Assembly: GCF_001610875.1 (NCBI RefSeq)
Contig: NZ_CP011272.1
Location: 5,313,988-5,377,987 of the forward strand
From: Pirellula sp. SH-Sr6A
GTDB lineage: Bacteria; Planctomycetota; Planctomycetia; Pirellulales; Pirellulaceae
DNA: 64,000 nucleotides
Direction: 5' to 3'
Shown here piece by piece: positions 1 to 9,845 of this stretch; the stretch's first letter is position 1, and each line of letters begins with the position of its first letter. Below the pieces are notes generated by a model. It made no database searches and had not been told where the DNA came from. It was given only the letters and a program-made list of their open reading frames with translations. Position numbers and translations under genes: made by a program.

Positions 1-452
1 ACTTCCGCTCCGGTCGTTTTGGCCGTTCCCATGATGAGGGACCCCGCCACGACGAGCGATTCTTTGTTCGCCAGCGCCAAGCGTTTTCCCAATTCGACGG
101 TTCGTAAAGCGCTTTGCAATCCAGCCACGCCCACGATCGCCCCAACAACCGTGTCGATCTCAGGGCGACTGACAATCGTATTCACCGCATCGGAGCCCAA
201 AAATCGCTGCGTGCTCGGGGAGCGAGGATTCGTCTTGGAATGCCAATCTTTCGACGCAGAAGAATTGCATTGCGTCACGACGGCATAGAGGGGCTGGCTC
301 TGTTCGATCTGAGTTTCGAAAAGGTCTAGTTGCGAATGGCAAGAAATCGCGGCAGTGCGATGGGTTTCCGGAAGACGATCCAAGACATCCAACGCAGCCC
401 GCCCTATGCTGCCGGTGGAGCCGAGTACTGCGACATTGCGAATTTGGCCCAC
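1..452 (-). CDS. dxr: 1-deoxy-D-xylulose 5-phosphate reductoisomerase, N-terminal part (runs off window start)
   Basis: Dxr converts DXP to methylerythritol phosphate with NADPH, the committed step of the non-mevalonate isoprenoid pathway in the cytosol. About 150 residues are visible. A Rossmann nucleotide-binding motif GSTGSIG lies at residues 11-17 and the family signature ALANKESLVVAG at about 126-137; both are typical of DXR. The start is GTG at 450-452: an in-frame TAG lies three codons upstream and a GGAG Shine-Dalgarno sits about 9 nt before it, so no longer start is possible. The catalytic C-terminal half lies outside the window. It is divergent from ftsH. Confidence 0.93.
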   Translation of the reverse strand, partial: MGQIRNVAVLGSTGSIGRAALDVLDRLPETHRTAAISCHSQLDLFETQIEQSQPLYAVVTQCNSSASKDWHSKTNPRSPSTQRFLGSDAVNTIVSRPEIDTVVGAIVGVAGLQSALRTVELGKRLALANKESLVVAGSLIMGTAKTTGAE

Positions 453-671
453 CGCAAACTACTCCAATTATCGGGAGTCCATCCCTCGAAAGCACAATCA
501 GCAGAGTCGTTTTATCCGTCGCAAAACGTTCCCGCCTATGGATTTAACGCTCGGATTCTAGGGAGAAGTCTCGAAAACCTCAACGCCAAACCCTGCCCAG
601 ACCTACCCTGCGGCGCATAATTACTCCGTTTCCTAACCGCGCCATCCCGTACTCCATCCCAGACCCGTCGC
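453..671. other. Divergent intergenic region dxr/ftsH
   Basis: This 219-bp gap separates the divergent dxr and ftsH starts and must hold both promoters. No convincing -35/-10 pair, repeat or small gene was recognised. Short reading frames here lack ribosome binding sites. Confidence 0.4.
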
Positions 672-2741
672 ATGAGCAGCCCTCAAAAACCGGAGAAGAA
701 ACCGACCTCATCCGCCAATGGAACTCCTCCCCAGAGTCCTTGGTTGATGTACACCCTCCTGGCGATCCTGTTCCTGTTCGGCGCGATCACGCTGGTTACG
801 AACTCGATGATCCGGGCCGTTCGTTATCCCGACTTGATCGCCCTCATCGAAAACACTCGCTACGAGACGCGCGGTTCCACCGATTTGGTGGACGAGGCGA
901 CGGGGGAACTGGAGATCTCGACCGGCCTCAGCAAAGTCAAGGTCAAGAACCTTCGCGACGTGCAGGTCGACGAGAAATCGGTGACCGGTACGGTCGATTG
1001 GATTCCCATCGATAAAGATGGGGTTGAGGGGGCCGTGCAATCCAAGGTCCGCTTTCAATCGGTCAAGGACAATTCGGAATTCACCAACAAGCAGCTTCGT
1101 GAGAAGTTGGAGCGGGCCAATATTCCATGGTCTAATGCTCCGGGTGCGAGCATGCTTTCGCAGTCCCTTATGTTCTTCGTGCTCCCTCTTCTGGTCGTCT
1201 CTGCGATCTTCTTTTTCGTCATGCGACGGTTGGGGGGAATCAATTCTCCCATGCAATTCGGGCGTTCGAGAGGTCGCATGTATGTCCAAGAAGACATCGG
1301 AGTGACTTTCGACGATGTGGCTGGGATCGATGAAGCGGTGGAGGAAGTGCGTGAAGTCGTCGACTTCCTAAAGCATCCTGAAAAATATCAGAAACTAGGT
1401 GGTCGTATCCCGCGAGGAGTGTTGTTGGTCGGACCTCCCGGCACGGGAAAAACGCTGCTGGCAAAAGCGATCGCAGGAGAGGCAGGCGTCCCATTCTTCT
1501 CCCTTTCCGGTTCCGACTTCGTGGAAATGTTTGTCGGTGTTGGAGCGGCGCGCGTGCGTGACATGTTTCAACAGGCGACTGCGAAAGCTCCTTCGATCAT
1601 TTTCATCGACGAGCTGGACGCGTTGGGGAAGAGCCGCGCGGGAAATGTCCCCGGTTCCCATGACGAACGGGAGCAAACGCTCAATGCGTTGTTGGTCGAG
1701 ATGGATGGTTTCGATGCCAATGCGGGGGTCATTGTTATGGCCGCTACCAACCGTCCAGAGACTCTGGATCCGGCATTGCTGCGCGCTGGAAGATTCGATC
1801 GAAACGTGTTGGTCGACAGACCGGACAAACAGGGACGGGAAGATATTCTCAAGGTTCACGTGAAGAGCGTGAAACTCGGCACGGATGTGAATTTGCGTCA
1901 AGTCGCTGCGATCACCCCCGGTTTCGTCGGTGCGGATCTGGCAAATCTCGTGAACGAAGCCGCCTTGCTCGCTGCCCGCAAAGGGAAAGAGAAAGTAGAG
2001 CAACAGGAGTTCAATGACGGAGTGGAAAGGGTCACCGCGGGGCTCGAAAAGAAAAAGCGAATCATGGGTGAAGAAGAGAAGCGACGCGTCGCGTACCACG
2101 AAGCGGGCCACGCTCTCATCGCCTACTCACTTCCCAACACCGATCCGGTCCACAAAGTCTCCATCATTCCACGTGGTATCGCTGCTCTCGGGTACACCAT
2201 GCAGCGTCCAGAGGGGGATCGCTATCTCGTTACCCAAGCCGAATTGGAGTCGCAGATGCAGGTCTTGGTAGCCGGAACCATCACCGAAGAAATCGTATTC
2301 CGCGATATCAGTACCGGGGCACAAAATGACTTGGAACGAGCCACTCAGATCGCTCGTGGGATGGTCATGGAATACGGAATGAGCCGAATGGGGAGGATTA
2401 ACTATCGCGAAGGAAATCGCTCGCCTTTCCTGGCGGCCTCCTCCGGGGAATCTTTCGGACGTGAGTATTCGGAACAAACCGCGCGGGAGATCGATCAGGA
2501 AGTCAAACGCTTGATCGATGAAGCGATTCAGCGGGCTCGAGTGATTCTCACCGAACGGCGTGCTTCGCTCGAAGCCTTGGCGTTGCGATTGATTGAAGTC
2601 GAAGTCATCGAGTCCGAAGAATTGAAGCGGATTATCGATTCCACCAGCGCCGGGCCTCGCGTCGTGCCGGGGACGTTTACGAACAATCCCAAACCGACGA
2701 CACCGACCTCGGCTCCCAACCGATTGGCCGGCGAAGCCTAA
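672..2741 (+). CDS. ftsH: ATP-dependent zinc metalloprotease FtsH
   Basis: Membrane-anchored AAA+ protease that extracts and degrades membrane and regulatory proteins. 689 residues. Two membrane segments (about 25-45 and 162-184) bracket an extracytoplasmic loop of roughly 115 residues. The AAA+ core has Walker A GPPGTGKT at about 254-261, Walker [11 protein letters not shown] at about 307-316 and an SRH ending in GRFDR near 375. The peptidase has HEAGH at 476-480, and a downstream DIST..NDLERAT segment supplies the third zinc ligand. The C-terminal tail is Pro/Thr-rich. Length and order are normal for FtsH. The ATG at 672 gives a short polar N-terminus before the first membrane segment. The gene is convergent with the next one, 25 bp away. 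Confidence 0.97.
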   Translation: MSSPQKPEKKPTSSANGTPPQSPWLMYTLLAILFLFGAITLVTNSMIRAVRYPDLIALIENTRYETRGSTDLVDEATGELEISTGLSKVKVKNLRDVQVDEKSVTGTVDWIPIDKDGVEGAVQSKVRFQSVKDNSEFTNKQLREKLERANIPWSNAPGASMLSQSLMFFVLPLLVVSAIFFFVMRRLGGINSPMQFGRSRGRMYVQEDIGVTFDDVAGIDEAVEEVREVVDFLKHPEKYQKLGGRIPRGVLLVGPPGTGKTLLAKAIAGEAGVPFFSLSGSDFVEMFVGVGAARVRDMFQQATAKAPSIIFIDELDALGKSRAGNVPGSHDEREQTLNALLVEMDGFDANAGVIVMAATNRPETLDPALLRAGRFDRNVLVDRPDKQGREDILKVHVKSVKLGTDVNLRQVAAITPGFVGADLANLVNEAALLAARKGKEKVEQQEFNDGVERVTAGLEKKKRIMGEEEKRRVAYHEAGHALIAYSLPNTDPVHKVSIIPRGIAALGYTMQRPEGDRYLVTQAELESQMQVLVAGTITEEIVFRDISTGAQNDLERATQIARGMVMEYGMSRMGRINYREGNRSPFLAASSGESFGREYSEQTAREIDQEVKRLIDEAIQRARVILTERRASLEALALRLIEVEVIESEELKRIIDSTSAGPRVVPGTFTNNPKPTTPTSAPNRLAGEA

Positions 2742-2766
2742 GAGGGATGCCGGCAAACCCTAAGAA

Positions 2767-3510
2767 CTATTTCGGTAGCTTCGGAACCGACGGCAGGCCA
2801 TAGGGATTGGTCGCGGCACCGCCCGAGAGAGGTTCCGCGATCTCGGCGCCTGCGGTGAGCGCGAGAAGAATCGTGATCCCGAGATAGAGAGCGTAGTGGA
2901 GTAAACTCTGGCCGAACTCCATTTCCAAGCTCGCGAGGGAGGCGAATGCACCGATTCCCAACATAATGGCTAGAAAAATCGCAAACGAAATTCCGTCTAC
3001 CTGAGCGAGCGATTTATTTCCAAGATAAAAAGCGAGCCCCCAATAGAGCCCCCAGGTCAGGGCGAAAAACGCAGAGCAAGCTCCCAATCGGATCGCGAGT
3101 TCTTTCCCAAAGTAGCCCCCCAGTTCATCGTCTCGGAGAAATGCGTAGCCTGCCCAAGCGACCGGGTAGGACAAGCTGACCACCCCGAGCGCTAGGTACC
3201 ACCAGGGGACCACCTCGAATGCAAAACGTGCCGAGATTGCAGCGATGACGGTGATCAAGCCAAGTCCGGACGCGATCATCAGCTGCAAATTGGTGAGCTC
3301 GAATTCCTTTCGCTTGATCGGCTTGAGAACCGAGACCCCTTTGGAGTCTTTGGGGCCTGCTAGCTCCGGTGCATGGATGACAACTTCTTGAGCTTTGTCC
3401 GGAACGACGATTTCTTTTTTGCATTTGGGGCATGGCCCCTTCTTGCCAGCGTATTTGTCACTGACCGAAAAACGTGCGTAGCAGCCGGGACAAGTAACTT
3501 GGATTGGCAT
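2767..3510 (-). CDS. Zinc-ribbon-containing polytopic membrane protein, unknown function
   Basis: 247 residues. The N-terminus carries two CXXC pairs (CPGC at about 8-11 and CPKC at about 27-30) in the layout of an MJ0042-type zinc ribbon, ending in EIVVPD. After a polar linker there are about five hydrophobic stretches (near residues 78-100, 103-125, 135-160, 175-195, 205-220), so the ribbon should sit in the cytoplasm and the rest in the inner membrane. This ribbon-plus-membrane design is frequent in planctomycetes, but the function is unknown. It is a single gene facing ftsH. Confidence 0.8.
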   Translation of the reverse strand: MPIQVTCPGCYARFSVSDKYAGKKGPCPKCKKEIVVPDKAQEVVIHAPELAGPKDSKGVSVLKPIKRKEFELTNLQLMIASGLGLITVIAAISARFAFEVVPWWYLALGVVSLSYPVAWAGYAFLRDDELGGYFGKELAIRLGACSAFFALTWGLYWGLAFYLGNKSLAQVDGISFAIFLAIMLGIGAFASLASLEMEFGQSLLHYALYLGITILLALTAGAEIAEPLSGGAATNPYGLPSVPKLPK

Positions 3511-3689
3511 TGATTTGATGGATTTCGCTATGGTGATGGACGAGAAAGCAGCCGAGAGAGGGGCGAGACGGCTCCGTCGGCGGACATTCTAAACAAAGTT
3601 GGGGCGACGGGAGCCCGGCTCGTTAGAACAGCAAATTCTAGTTATCATACGCGTTTGCGAAATCGTTTTCGAACTTTAGTTTGGTGACC

Positions 3690-4475
3690 ATGCAATCCGA
3701 AACCCTTGAGAAAAACCCTCCCGTCTACCGTCGCGTGATCCTCAAGCTCAGCGGCGAAAGCCTTGCCCATTCTGGGGAACGAGGCATCAGCATGGATGAG
3801 GTAACGGCTATCGCGAAGCAGATCAAAGCGGCCCATGCGCTCGGGTGTCAGATCGCAGTCGTTGTCGGAGGAGGCAATATCCTCCGCGGCGCGCAGTTCA
3901 AAGGGACGAGCGGGGAGATGATCCAAGAGGCGACCGCCCACTACATGGGTATGCTGGCTACGGTCATCAATGCGCTCGCCATGCAAGATGCCTTGGAGAA
4001 TATCGGCTGCGCGACGCGGGTCATGTCCGCCATCAAAATGGATGGTGTCGCAGAGCCTTTCATTCGTCGACGCGCGATCCGTCATCTGGAGAAGGGACGG
4101 ATCGTGATCTTGGCTGCTGGAACGGGAGCACCTTTCGTCACAACCGATACGTGCGCTGCCAACCGCGGACTTGAGCTCGATGCCGACATCGTACTGAAAG
4201 CGACGCGGGTCGATGGCGTATACAGCGATGATCCCGAAAAGAATCCCCATGCGATTCTCTATCGTGAATTGGATTACGATGTAGTCATCGAGAAGAATTT
4301 GAAAGTCATGGATTCGACCGCCATCGCGCAATGCCGAACCCATAAGCTTCCGATCCTTGTTTTCAACTTCAAGAAAGATGGAAACATTGTGAAGGCCGTC
4401 AGCGGTCAAAAGGTCGGGACGCGTATTAGCCCCCGCAGCGCGAGCGGCGAACGCATCTTGGTCAACGCAACTTGA
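3690..4475 (+). CDS. pyrH: UMP kinase
   Basis: Cytosolic uridylate kinase of the amino-acid-kinase family, phosphorylating UMP to UDP with ATP. Typical signatures: LKLSGESL near the N-terminus, [11 protein letters not shown] at about residue 55, [36 protein letters not shown], and the [18 protein letters not shown] segment. 261 residues from the ATG at 3690; in-frame TTG (3681) and GTG (3684) codons could add three residues, and no strong Shine-Dalgarno decides. frr follows 64 bp downstream on the same strand, the conserved pyrH-frr order. Confidence 0.96.
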   Translation: MQSETLEKNPPVYRRVILKLSGESLAHSGERGISMDEVTAIAKQIKAAHALGCQIAVVVGGGNILRGAQFKGTSGEMIQEATAHYMGMLATVINALAMQDALENIGCATRVMSAIKMDGVAEPFIRRRAIRHLEKGRIVILAAGTGAPFVTTDTCAANRGLELDADIVLKATRVDGVYSDDPEKNPHAILYRELDYDVVIEKNLKVMDSTAIAQCRTHKLPILVFNFKKDGNIVKAVSGQKVGTRISPRSASGERILVNAT

Positions 4476-4539
4476 TTTCGCTGCAACTTGATTTCACTAC
4501 CTGAATCTGTCATCCCCAATCGAAACTGGAGTTATCGAA

Positions 4540-5100
4540 ATGAGTGTTGAAGACATCATGTTGGACGCCGAAGAACGCATGGAGAAGGCGCTCGGTGTTC
4601 TCAAAAACAACTTGGCTGGGATCCGAACCGGACGAGCTACCCCCGGTTTGCTCGACTCGGTCAAAGTCACTGTGTATGGATCCGCCACGCCGCTCAAGCA
4701 GTTGGCGAGTGTCGGTGCCCCAGAACCGCAACAATTGGTGATCCGACCCTTTGATCCGAGCACGATCAAGGACATCGAAAAGGCGATTGTCGCCAGCGAG
4801 CTGGGCCTCAATCCGCAGAACGACGGACGAATCATCCGAATCAATATTCCGCCTCTTAGCACCGACGTGCGCAAGAAGCTCGTCGCGCGGATCAAGGATC
4901 TATCGGAAGAATCCAAAGTCTCGATTCGCAACGTCCGACGCGATGCGAACAAGGCGGTGGAGACCGAGGAAAAGGAAAAATTGATCAGCGAAGACGATCG
5001 CGATAAGGCCAAGGAAGATATCCAAGAGCTCACGAAGAAATACGAGAACTCCGTCGGCGACTTGGCCAAGGCTCGCGAAGCAGAAGTTATGAACGAGTAG
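4540..5100 (+). CDS. frr: Ribosome recycling factor
   Basis: RRF splits post-termination ribosomes together with EF-G. 186 residues, the normal length. The N-terminal helix of domain I carries ERMEKALGVLKNNLAGIRTGRA. The beta domain has the PLKQLASV segment and the DGRIIRINIPPL stretch, and the C-terminal helices contain the RR(D)AN repeat and KAKEDIQELTKKYE. A GGAG lies about 9 nt before the ATG. It is the second gene of the pyrH-frr pair and its stop is 12 bp from the end of the convergent lipoprotein gene. Confidence 0.97.
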   Translation: MSVEDIMLDAEERMEKALGVLKNNLAGIRTGRATPGLLDSVKVTVYGSATPLKQLASVGAPEPQQLVIRPFDPSTIKDIEKAIVASELGLNPQNDGRIIRINIPPLSTDVRKKLVARIKDLSEESKVSIRNVRRDANKAVETEEKEKLISEDDRDKAKEDIQELTKKYENSVGDLAKAREAEVMNE

Positions 5101-5112
5101 TCGGTGCGGGAT

Positions 5113-5754
5113 TTACCGTTGTGCGGTTCTCGCCGTGGGCGGAGGGGTCGGAATCATAAACCCATCCGACTGACTGGTGTTGGCTTTGATCTGTTCGGCG
5201 ACACTGCCGGATAGGACAGGGCCAGCGCCCATCATGGACCAATGTTGGTGATCGCTCCGAGCTAAGGCAAATCCTGTATTGATGACCGGCTGCTTGGTCT
5301 TCACGTCGGTTGCGACAACAGAAAGCTTTGCCGTCCCCATCGCCTTGTTCCGCTCGTAAAAGTTGATTTTGGGAATCCTCCCCATCACTCCCAGAGGGAT
5401 TTCGGGGGTTCCTACGACGGTTTCGGTCCGATCGGTACCAACACCTCCCGATGCGAGTTCGACCACGACGTCGGCATCTTCGGCTTTGTCGGCCAGCGTG
5501 CACTGCGAAGCGAGCAATCGTGATTTCGCGGCTAGAATGATGTAGTTCTTGTCGACGCAGTCCAGCAGTTCTGTTTTGAGGTGCACCTTCGCACCGGCGA
5601 TCGGTCGAAAATCTACTTTGTCGAGGGATCGGTCCACTGCGTTGCTGATGAGAAGCTGCTCTAGCCCAGTTCGCGAGGTATCGGACTGTTTCATCGTCGA
5701 GCATCCAACAGTAGATGCAGACAATAGTACAATCCAGAACGCAGTGTTTTTCAT
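5113..5754 (-). CDS. Exported lipoprotein, planctomycetal family of unknown function (DUF6655-like)
   Basis: 213 residues from the ATG at 5752-5754. This start is preferred over an upstream in-frame one because it begins directly with a lipoprotein signal peptide (MKNTAFWIVLLSASTVGC) with the lipobox Cys at residue 18. The mature part has a TDRTETVVGTPEIPLG motif and conserved Asp/Val strands. The overall pattern (EQLLISNAVDRSLDKVDFRP) resembles small outer-membrane or periplasmic lipoproteins common in planctomycetes; DUF6655 is from memory and not checked. No enzymatic motif was found. It is convergent with frr. Confidence 0.75.
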   Translation of the reverse strand: MKNTAFWIVLLSASTVGCSTMKQSDTSRTGLEQLLISNAVDRSLDKVDFRPIAGAKVHLKTELLDCVDKNYIILAAKSRLLASQCTLADKAEDADVVVELASGGVGTDRTETVVGTPEIPLGVMGRIPKINFYERNKAMGTAKLSVVATDVKTKQPVINTGFALARSDHQHWSMMGAGPVLSGSVAEQIKANTSQSDGFMIPTPPPTARTAQR

Positions 5755-5921
5755 AAGTGTATGCCGCTTTGACAAGGATCGGCCCGATCGATGAACGGAT
5801 TGCCTCTTACCGAACCTGCAGAGGGATCTCAAAATCGAGCTCTTGTGTCAAGAGAATTCTCGAATCGCTGGCAAATACGTTAACTTTCCCTCTTCTTTTC
5901 CCGACGTGAATTCATTTCCTT

Positions 5922-7388
5922 ATGACGCTCACCAAACTGACCAAACTCACATCGCTCGACGGGGTTGCTGGCTTTCGAGCCCATACTCGATCGTTGGGAA
6001 TCACCATTGGAATCGATGAGGAGTTGGCCCCCTCCTCGCAATCGCCTCTCCATCAGCCGATCGCATGGAATGGCAGGACAATCGGAAATCGGATTGCGAT
6101 CCAGCCGATGGAGGGTTGGGACGGGACCACGGCTGGAGGCGTTACTCCCCCGATGCTCAGGCGTTGGGAACGCTTTGGTGAAAGTGGTGCCAAGCTCATT
6201 TGGGGAGGGGAAGCGATGGCGGTTCGCCCCGACGGCCGCGCCAATCCCAATCAATTGATTCTGTCGGAAGAAAACGCGGGGGGAATCAGCGCCTTGCGCG
6301 AAAGGTTGATCCAGTCGCATCAAGCTCACTACGGGCGCACGGATGATTTGATTATCGGTTTCCAGCTCACCCATTCGGGGCGATTCTGTCGCCCCAACGA
6401 TAAAAAGAGATGGGAGCCTCGTGTCGCCTACCGGCATCCTTTGCTCGATCCCAAGTTCAACGTTACCAGCGATGAGATGGTTTGGACCGATGAACAGTTG
6501 GGTGAATTGATCGGAAACTATGCCGATGCGGCGAGACTGGCGAAGCAAGCCGGCGCGGACTTCGTCGATATCAAGTCTTGCCATGGCTACCTCCTGCATG
6601 AGTTTCTGGGCGCTCGCTCGCGACCGGGACCCTTCGGCGGCGATTACGAAGGGAGGACGCGGTTGTTGTTTTCGATTGTTCGTGCAGTACAAGCCGCTGC
6701 ACCGGAGTTGGGAATCGGGGTCCGATTGAGCGCTTACGATACGGTTCCCTTTCAACCTAATCCAAAGACGGCAGAACCGGGTAAACAGGGGCAGGGAATG
6801 CCGATGCCCCATGAGCACTTGCTCCCTTACACGTTTGGATTCGGATTGAATCCGGATCGACCGCTTGAAATGGATCTGACTGAGACGCATCGATTGCTCG
6901 GCGATTTGCAAGAGCTCGGTGTTTCGATGATCAATCTTTCGGCGGGAAGCCCCTATTACACGCCCCATCTATTGCGTCCCGCGGCGTACCCCCCCTCGGA
7001 TGGTTATCAGCCCCACGAAGATCCCTTGATTTCGGTGGCCAAACACTTGCAGGCTGCAGCCCAATTAAAGAAAGCACACCCGAAGTTGCTTGTTGTGGGT
7101 TCTGGTTATTCCTACTTGCAGGAGTTTCTCCCCAACGTCGCGCAGCATCAGGTAGCGCACGGAAACGTTGACTTCGTCGGGATGGGGCGGATGGTATTAT
7201 CGTATCCCAAACAAATGGTGGATGCGGTCGAGCGAGGAACCAGTGAGCGGAAATTGGTTTGCCGGACATTTTCCGATTGCACCACAGCGCCTCGCAACGG
7301 TCTCCCATCCGGTTGCTATCCTTTGGATGATTACTACAAGAAATCAGAAGACGCCAAACGTCTGAAAGAAATCAAAGCCAATCTCTAA
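5922..7388 (+). CDS. NADH:flavin oxidoreductase / Old Yellow Enzyme family protein
   Basis: 488 residues with an FMN-binding TIM barrel. Family motifs: NRIAIQPMEGWDG near residues 56-68, HSGRF near 151, the active-site-region VDIKSCHGYLLHEFLGARSR near 213, GVRLSAYD, and the C-terminal phosphate-binding strand VGMGRMVLSYP near 424. The C-terminus has three cysteines (CRTFSDC, then SGCYPLDDYY), like OYE relatives of the 2,4-dienoyl-CoA reductase branch. The physiological substrate cannot be told. It leads a tight same-strand run with an aldo-keto reductase (34 bp gap) and a DUF445 protein, so the two oxidoreductases may act in one pathway. Confidence 0.88.
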   Translation: MTLTKLTKLTSLDGVAGFRAHTRSLGITIGIDEELAPSSQSPLHQPIAWNGRTIGNRIAIQPMEGWDGTTAGGVTPPMLRRWERFGESGAKLIWGGEAMAVRPDGRANPNQLILSEENAGGISALRERLIQSHQAHYGRTDDLIIGFQLTHSGRFCRPNDKKRWEPRVAYRHPLLDPKFNVTSDEMVWTDEQLGELIGNYADAARLAKQAGADFVDIKSCHGYLLHEFLGARSRPGPFGGDYEGRTRLLFSIVRAVQAAAPELGIGVRLSAYDTVPFQPNPKTAEPGKQGQGMPMPHEHLLPYTFGFGLNPDRPLEMDLTETHRLLGDLQELGVSMINLSAGSPYYTPHLLRPAAYPPSDGYQPHEDPLISVAKHLQAAAQLKKAHPKLLVVGSGYSYLQEFLPNVAQHQVAHGNVDFVGMGRMVLSYPKQMVDAVERGTSERKLVCRTFSDCTTAPRNGLPSGCYPLDDYYKKSEDAKRLKEIKANL

Positions 7389-7422
7389 TCAATCTATTCA
7401 CGTTCGACGGGAACTCACGCGG

Positions 7423-8391
7423 ATGCAAACACGTAAATTAGGGCAGACCGATTACTATCTACCGATCCTCGGATTTGGAGCCTCCTCGATTGGTGCCGAG
7501 TTTGGTCAGCGAGATTGGACTGCATCGTTGGACGCTGTACGAACAGCCATCGAGCTTGGTCTCAGTTTCATCGATACGGCGGCCTATTACGGGCGAGGAA
7601 TGAGTGAAATACTGCTCGGGCAAATCTTGCACGAGTATCCTCGCGAGTCCTTGGTGATCAGCACGAAGCTTGGACGCTACGCCCCCAATCACTTTGACTT
7701 TTCCGCCAAACGTGTTGCAGAGAGCGTCGATGTGTCGTTGGAACGCATGCGATTGGATTATCTAGATATCGTCTTTTGCCACGACATCGAGTATGGGGAT
7801 GTCAACCAAGTCATCGAAGAAACGTTACCCGCCCTTGCGTTGCAGAGAGCCAAAGGAAAAGTGCGGTGTGTTGGGGTAAGTGGTTATCCGATGCGCAATT
7901 TTGAGCGGGTCATTCCTTCGGGGTTGGTCGATTGCGTGATCACTTACAATCACTACACACTCCAGAATGACATGGCGACGCGTTTGATCCCACTCGCAGA
8001 AAAACACGGTGTGGGATTGATCAATGCAGCGCCGTTTTCTGCGCGACTCCTGACTCATATGCCATTGCCGCCTTGGCACAAAGCGACGCCAGAGGTCAGG
8101 AATGTGGCTGCCCAAGCAGCGCAGTTTTGCCAAGACCAAGGGACCTCGATCGAGAAGCTAGCATTGCAGTACTCCATTCAGAATCCCGCTTTTGCTAGCT
8201 GTTTAGTTGGCAGTGCGCGCAGTGAGGAGGTCAAGCAGTTGGTGAGATGGATGGGAGAATCGGTCGATTGGGACTTGATTGGAAAGGTCAAAGAGATTCT
8301 TAAACCGATTCATAATTGGTATTACATCGAAGGCCGACCTGAGAACAATGATCTGACTTGGCCCACTTCCACTCAATGGCAAGATGCATAA
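7423..8391 (+). CDS. Aldo/keto reductase
   Basis: 322 residues, a soluble NADPH-dependent oxidoreductase of the AKR TIM-barrel family. Visible motifs: N-terminal RKLGQTDYYLPILGFGASS, the DTAAYYGRGMSE segment carrying catalytic Asp and Tyr, STKLGRY with the catalytic Lys, and DIVFCHDIEYG, where His sits at the usual fourth position. The closest remembered relatives are L-galactose/L-fucose dehydrogenase-like AKRs, but the substrate is unassigned. It sits between the OYE-family gene and the DUF445 gene (3 bp to the latter), clearly co-transcribed. Confidence 0.9.
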   Translation: MQTRKLGQTDYYLPILGFGASSIGAEFGQRDWTASLDAVRTAIELGLSFIDTAAYYGRGMSEILLGQILHEYPRESLVISTKLGRYAPNHFDFSAKRVAESVDVSLERMRLDYLDIVFCHDIEYGDVNQVIEETLPALALQRAKGKVRCVGVSGYPMRNFERVIPSGLVDCVITYNHYTLQNDMATRLIPLAEKHGVGLINAAPFSARLLTHMPLPPWHKATPEVRNVAAQAAQFCQDQGTSIEKLALQYSIQNPAFASCLVGSARSEEVKQLVRWMGESVDWDLIGKVKEILKPIHNWYYIEGRPENNDLTWPTSTQWQDA

Positions 8392-8394
8392 AGC

Positions 8395-9132
8395 ATGCAG
8401 ATCAATAAGAGTCTTCTCACCAATCTCATTTCCGTCGGCTTGGCTGTCGGAGGTTTTCTCATTCCGTCGGAGAATCCGTTGGCGGGACCGATTCGCGACA
8501 TCGGACTTTACGCGACATCTGGGGCGATTACGAATTGGATTGCGATCTACATGTTGTTCGAGAAGGTACCGGGCTTCTACGGTTCCGGAGTGATCCCCAA
8601 TCGGTTCGAGGAATTCAAATCCGGAATTCGGGCTATGGTGATGCAGCAATTCTTCAATCGGGAGAATGTTTCTCAGTTCTTCCAATCGCAGCAAAAAAGC
8701 ATGGATTGGGAGCTGGACCCAAATCCGATCCTTGAAGTGATCGATTTCGATGCGATGTTTGCGAAATTGCAAGACGCGGTAATGAAATCTCCGCTCGGCG
8801 GGATGCTGGCCATGTTCGGCGGGCCCAAAGCATTGGAAGGGATGCGGGCACCCTTTCAAGCCAATATGGAAGAAGAGTTGCGAAAACTCATCGTCTCACC
8901 CAAGCTTCATGAGGCCTTGCAGAAGTCAGTCAAGACGCCCGATTTGACCGACGATATCCTCGACAAGGTGCAACAGATTGTTTCGAAGAGGCTAGACGAG
9001 CTTACGCCAGCCATGGTGAAACAGATTGTTCAGGACATGATCCGACAGCATCTCGGATGGTTGGTCGTTTGGGGAGGTGTGTTCGGCGGCCTTATTGGGT
9101 TAGCTGCGAGCCTCCTCCGTCTCGTTGCGTAG
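8395..9132 (+). CDS. DUF445 family membrane protein
   Basis: 245 residues. The N-terminal hydrophobic stretch (about 6-25) is followed by GAITNWIAIYMLF and the PNRFEEFKSGIRAMVMQQFF segment characteristic of DUF445 (YheB/YjiN) proteins. A long amphipathic helical middle part is followed by a C-terminal membrane segment (about 220-243, rich in Gly/Leu). The topology with helices at both ends is typical of the family. Function unknown. It is the third gene of the OYE/AKR operon, only 3 bp after the AKR stop. Confidence 0.85.
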   Translation: MQINKSLLTNLISVGLAVGGFLIPSENPLAGPIRDIGLYATSGAITNWIAIYMLFEKVPGFYGSGVIPNRFEEFKSGIRAMVMQQFFNRENVSQFFQSQQKSMDWELDPNPILEVIDFDAMFAKLQDAVMKSPLGGMLAMFGGPKALEGMRAPFQANMEEELRKLIVSPKLHEALQKSVKTPDLTDDILDKVQQIVSKRLDELTPAMVKQIVQDMIRQHLGWLVVWGGVFGGLIGLAASLLRLVA

Positions 9133-9165
9133 GAGGTCGCGAATCCAAATCCACCGCGGCTTGGA

Positions 9166-9516
9166 TCAAACCGCGATTGCTTCGTCGGCTTGGGAAGCCG
9201 TCTCGCATGGAGTGGTTGTCGTTTTGGAGTAGCCCAAAGCGCGGATCACTTCCAGGATTTCGCTGCAAGTGGGGAACATACGGCCGCTGGTTCGTTTGTA
9301 CTGCTCCAAAGCCTTCATGAACTCGACTTCGTCGTTGGAGTAGTCCCGTTCGCAAGTAGTCGGGTCGATTTGGCGTCGTCGCTGGACCTTGGTCTTTTTC
9401 TTCTCTTCGGCAATGATGGCTTTGAGTTGCTGTTCGTCCGCAGTGCCAGTTCGGCGATCTTTGGAGCGACGGTCGACAGTGACGATGTGAGAACCAGCCT
9501 TTTCTTCGCGTGCCAT
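9166..9516 (-). CDS. Small conserved protein, unknown function
   Basis: 116 residues, soluble and highly charged. The N-terminal half is Lys/Arg-rich (RRSKDRRTG, EEKKKTKVQRRRQ). The C-terminal half contains the segment EFMKALEQYKRTSGRMFPTCSEILEVIRALGY, which I recall in many short planctomycetal proteins. No known catalytic motif. The start ATG (9514-9516) has an AGG about 9 nt upstream. It is convergent with the DUF445 gene. Confidence 0.75.
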   Translation of the reverse strand: MAREEKAGSHIVTVDRRSKDRRTGTADEQQLKAIIAEEKKKTKVQRRRQIDPTTCERDYSNDEVEFMKALEQYKRTSGRMFPTCSEILEVIRALGYSKTTTTPCETASQADEAIAV

Positions 9517-9845
9517 GACTTGTACCTGATGAGCAAACTAGAGTAAGTGGAGCAATCCGCAAGCTTTTTCAGCCCAGGAGACTTTACCCCACCCCACTTT
9601 CTGAGCTGAAAAACTGCAGTGTTTTTCCGGTTTGCGAAGACTTTTAGGGGGAAGATGTGCCGTTTATGGCGTCTGTAGCGGTCGTTCGTGTTACGCAGAG
9701 CCGTTGAAGCTCCTGGGACGCCGGACTCGAAAAGTTGACCCCGCTTGGAGGCCATCTACAATGCCCTGATGCCCAACTGCAACGACGATAGCGTTATCCT
9801 CGGTTTCTGTTGGAAGGTTCAGCTCTGGCGAATGGATAAACCGAA
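9517..9845. other. Divergent intergenic region with one clear promoter
   Basis: 329 bp between the divergent small protein gene and the glycosyltransferase gene. It contains a good sigma-70 promoter on the plus strand (listed separately). No small gene with a ribosome binding site was found. Confidence 0.5.
9735..9762 (+). promoter_or_regulatory. Probable sigma-70 promoter for the glycosyltransferase operon
   Basis: TTGACC at 9735-9740 and TACAAT at 9757-9762 with a 16-bp spacer. The transcript would begin near 9769 and have a leader of about 77 nt before the ATG at 9846. Confidence 0.6.

Noticed and set aside
160-495. 111-codon minus-strand frame overlapping dxr
   Set aside because: Different frame from the Dxr protein, which shows GSTGSIG and ANKES motifs; no ribosome binding site.
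1395-2111. 238-codon minus-strand frame opposite ftsH
   Set aside because: Lies entirely across conserved AAA+ motifs of FtsH; no own signal or family.
5880-6968. 362-codon minus-strand frame opposite the OYE-family gene
   Set aside because: Rich in Arg, Ser and Gly with no domain; it is the shadow of a well-supported gene.
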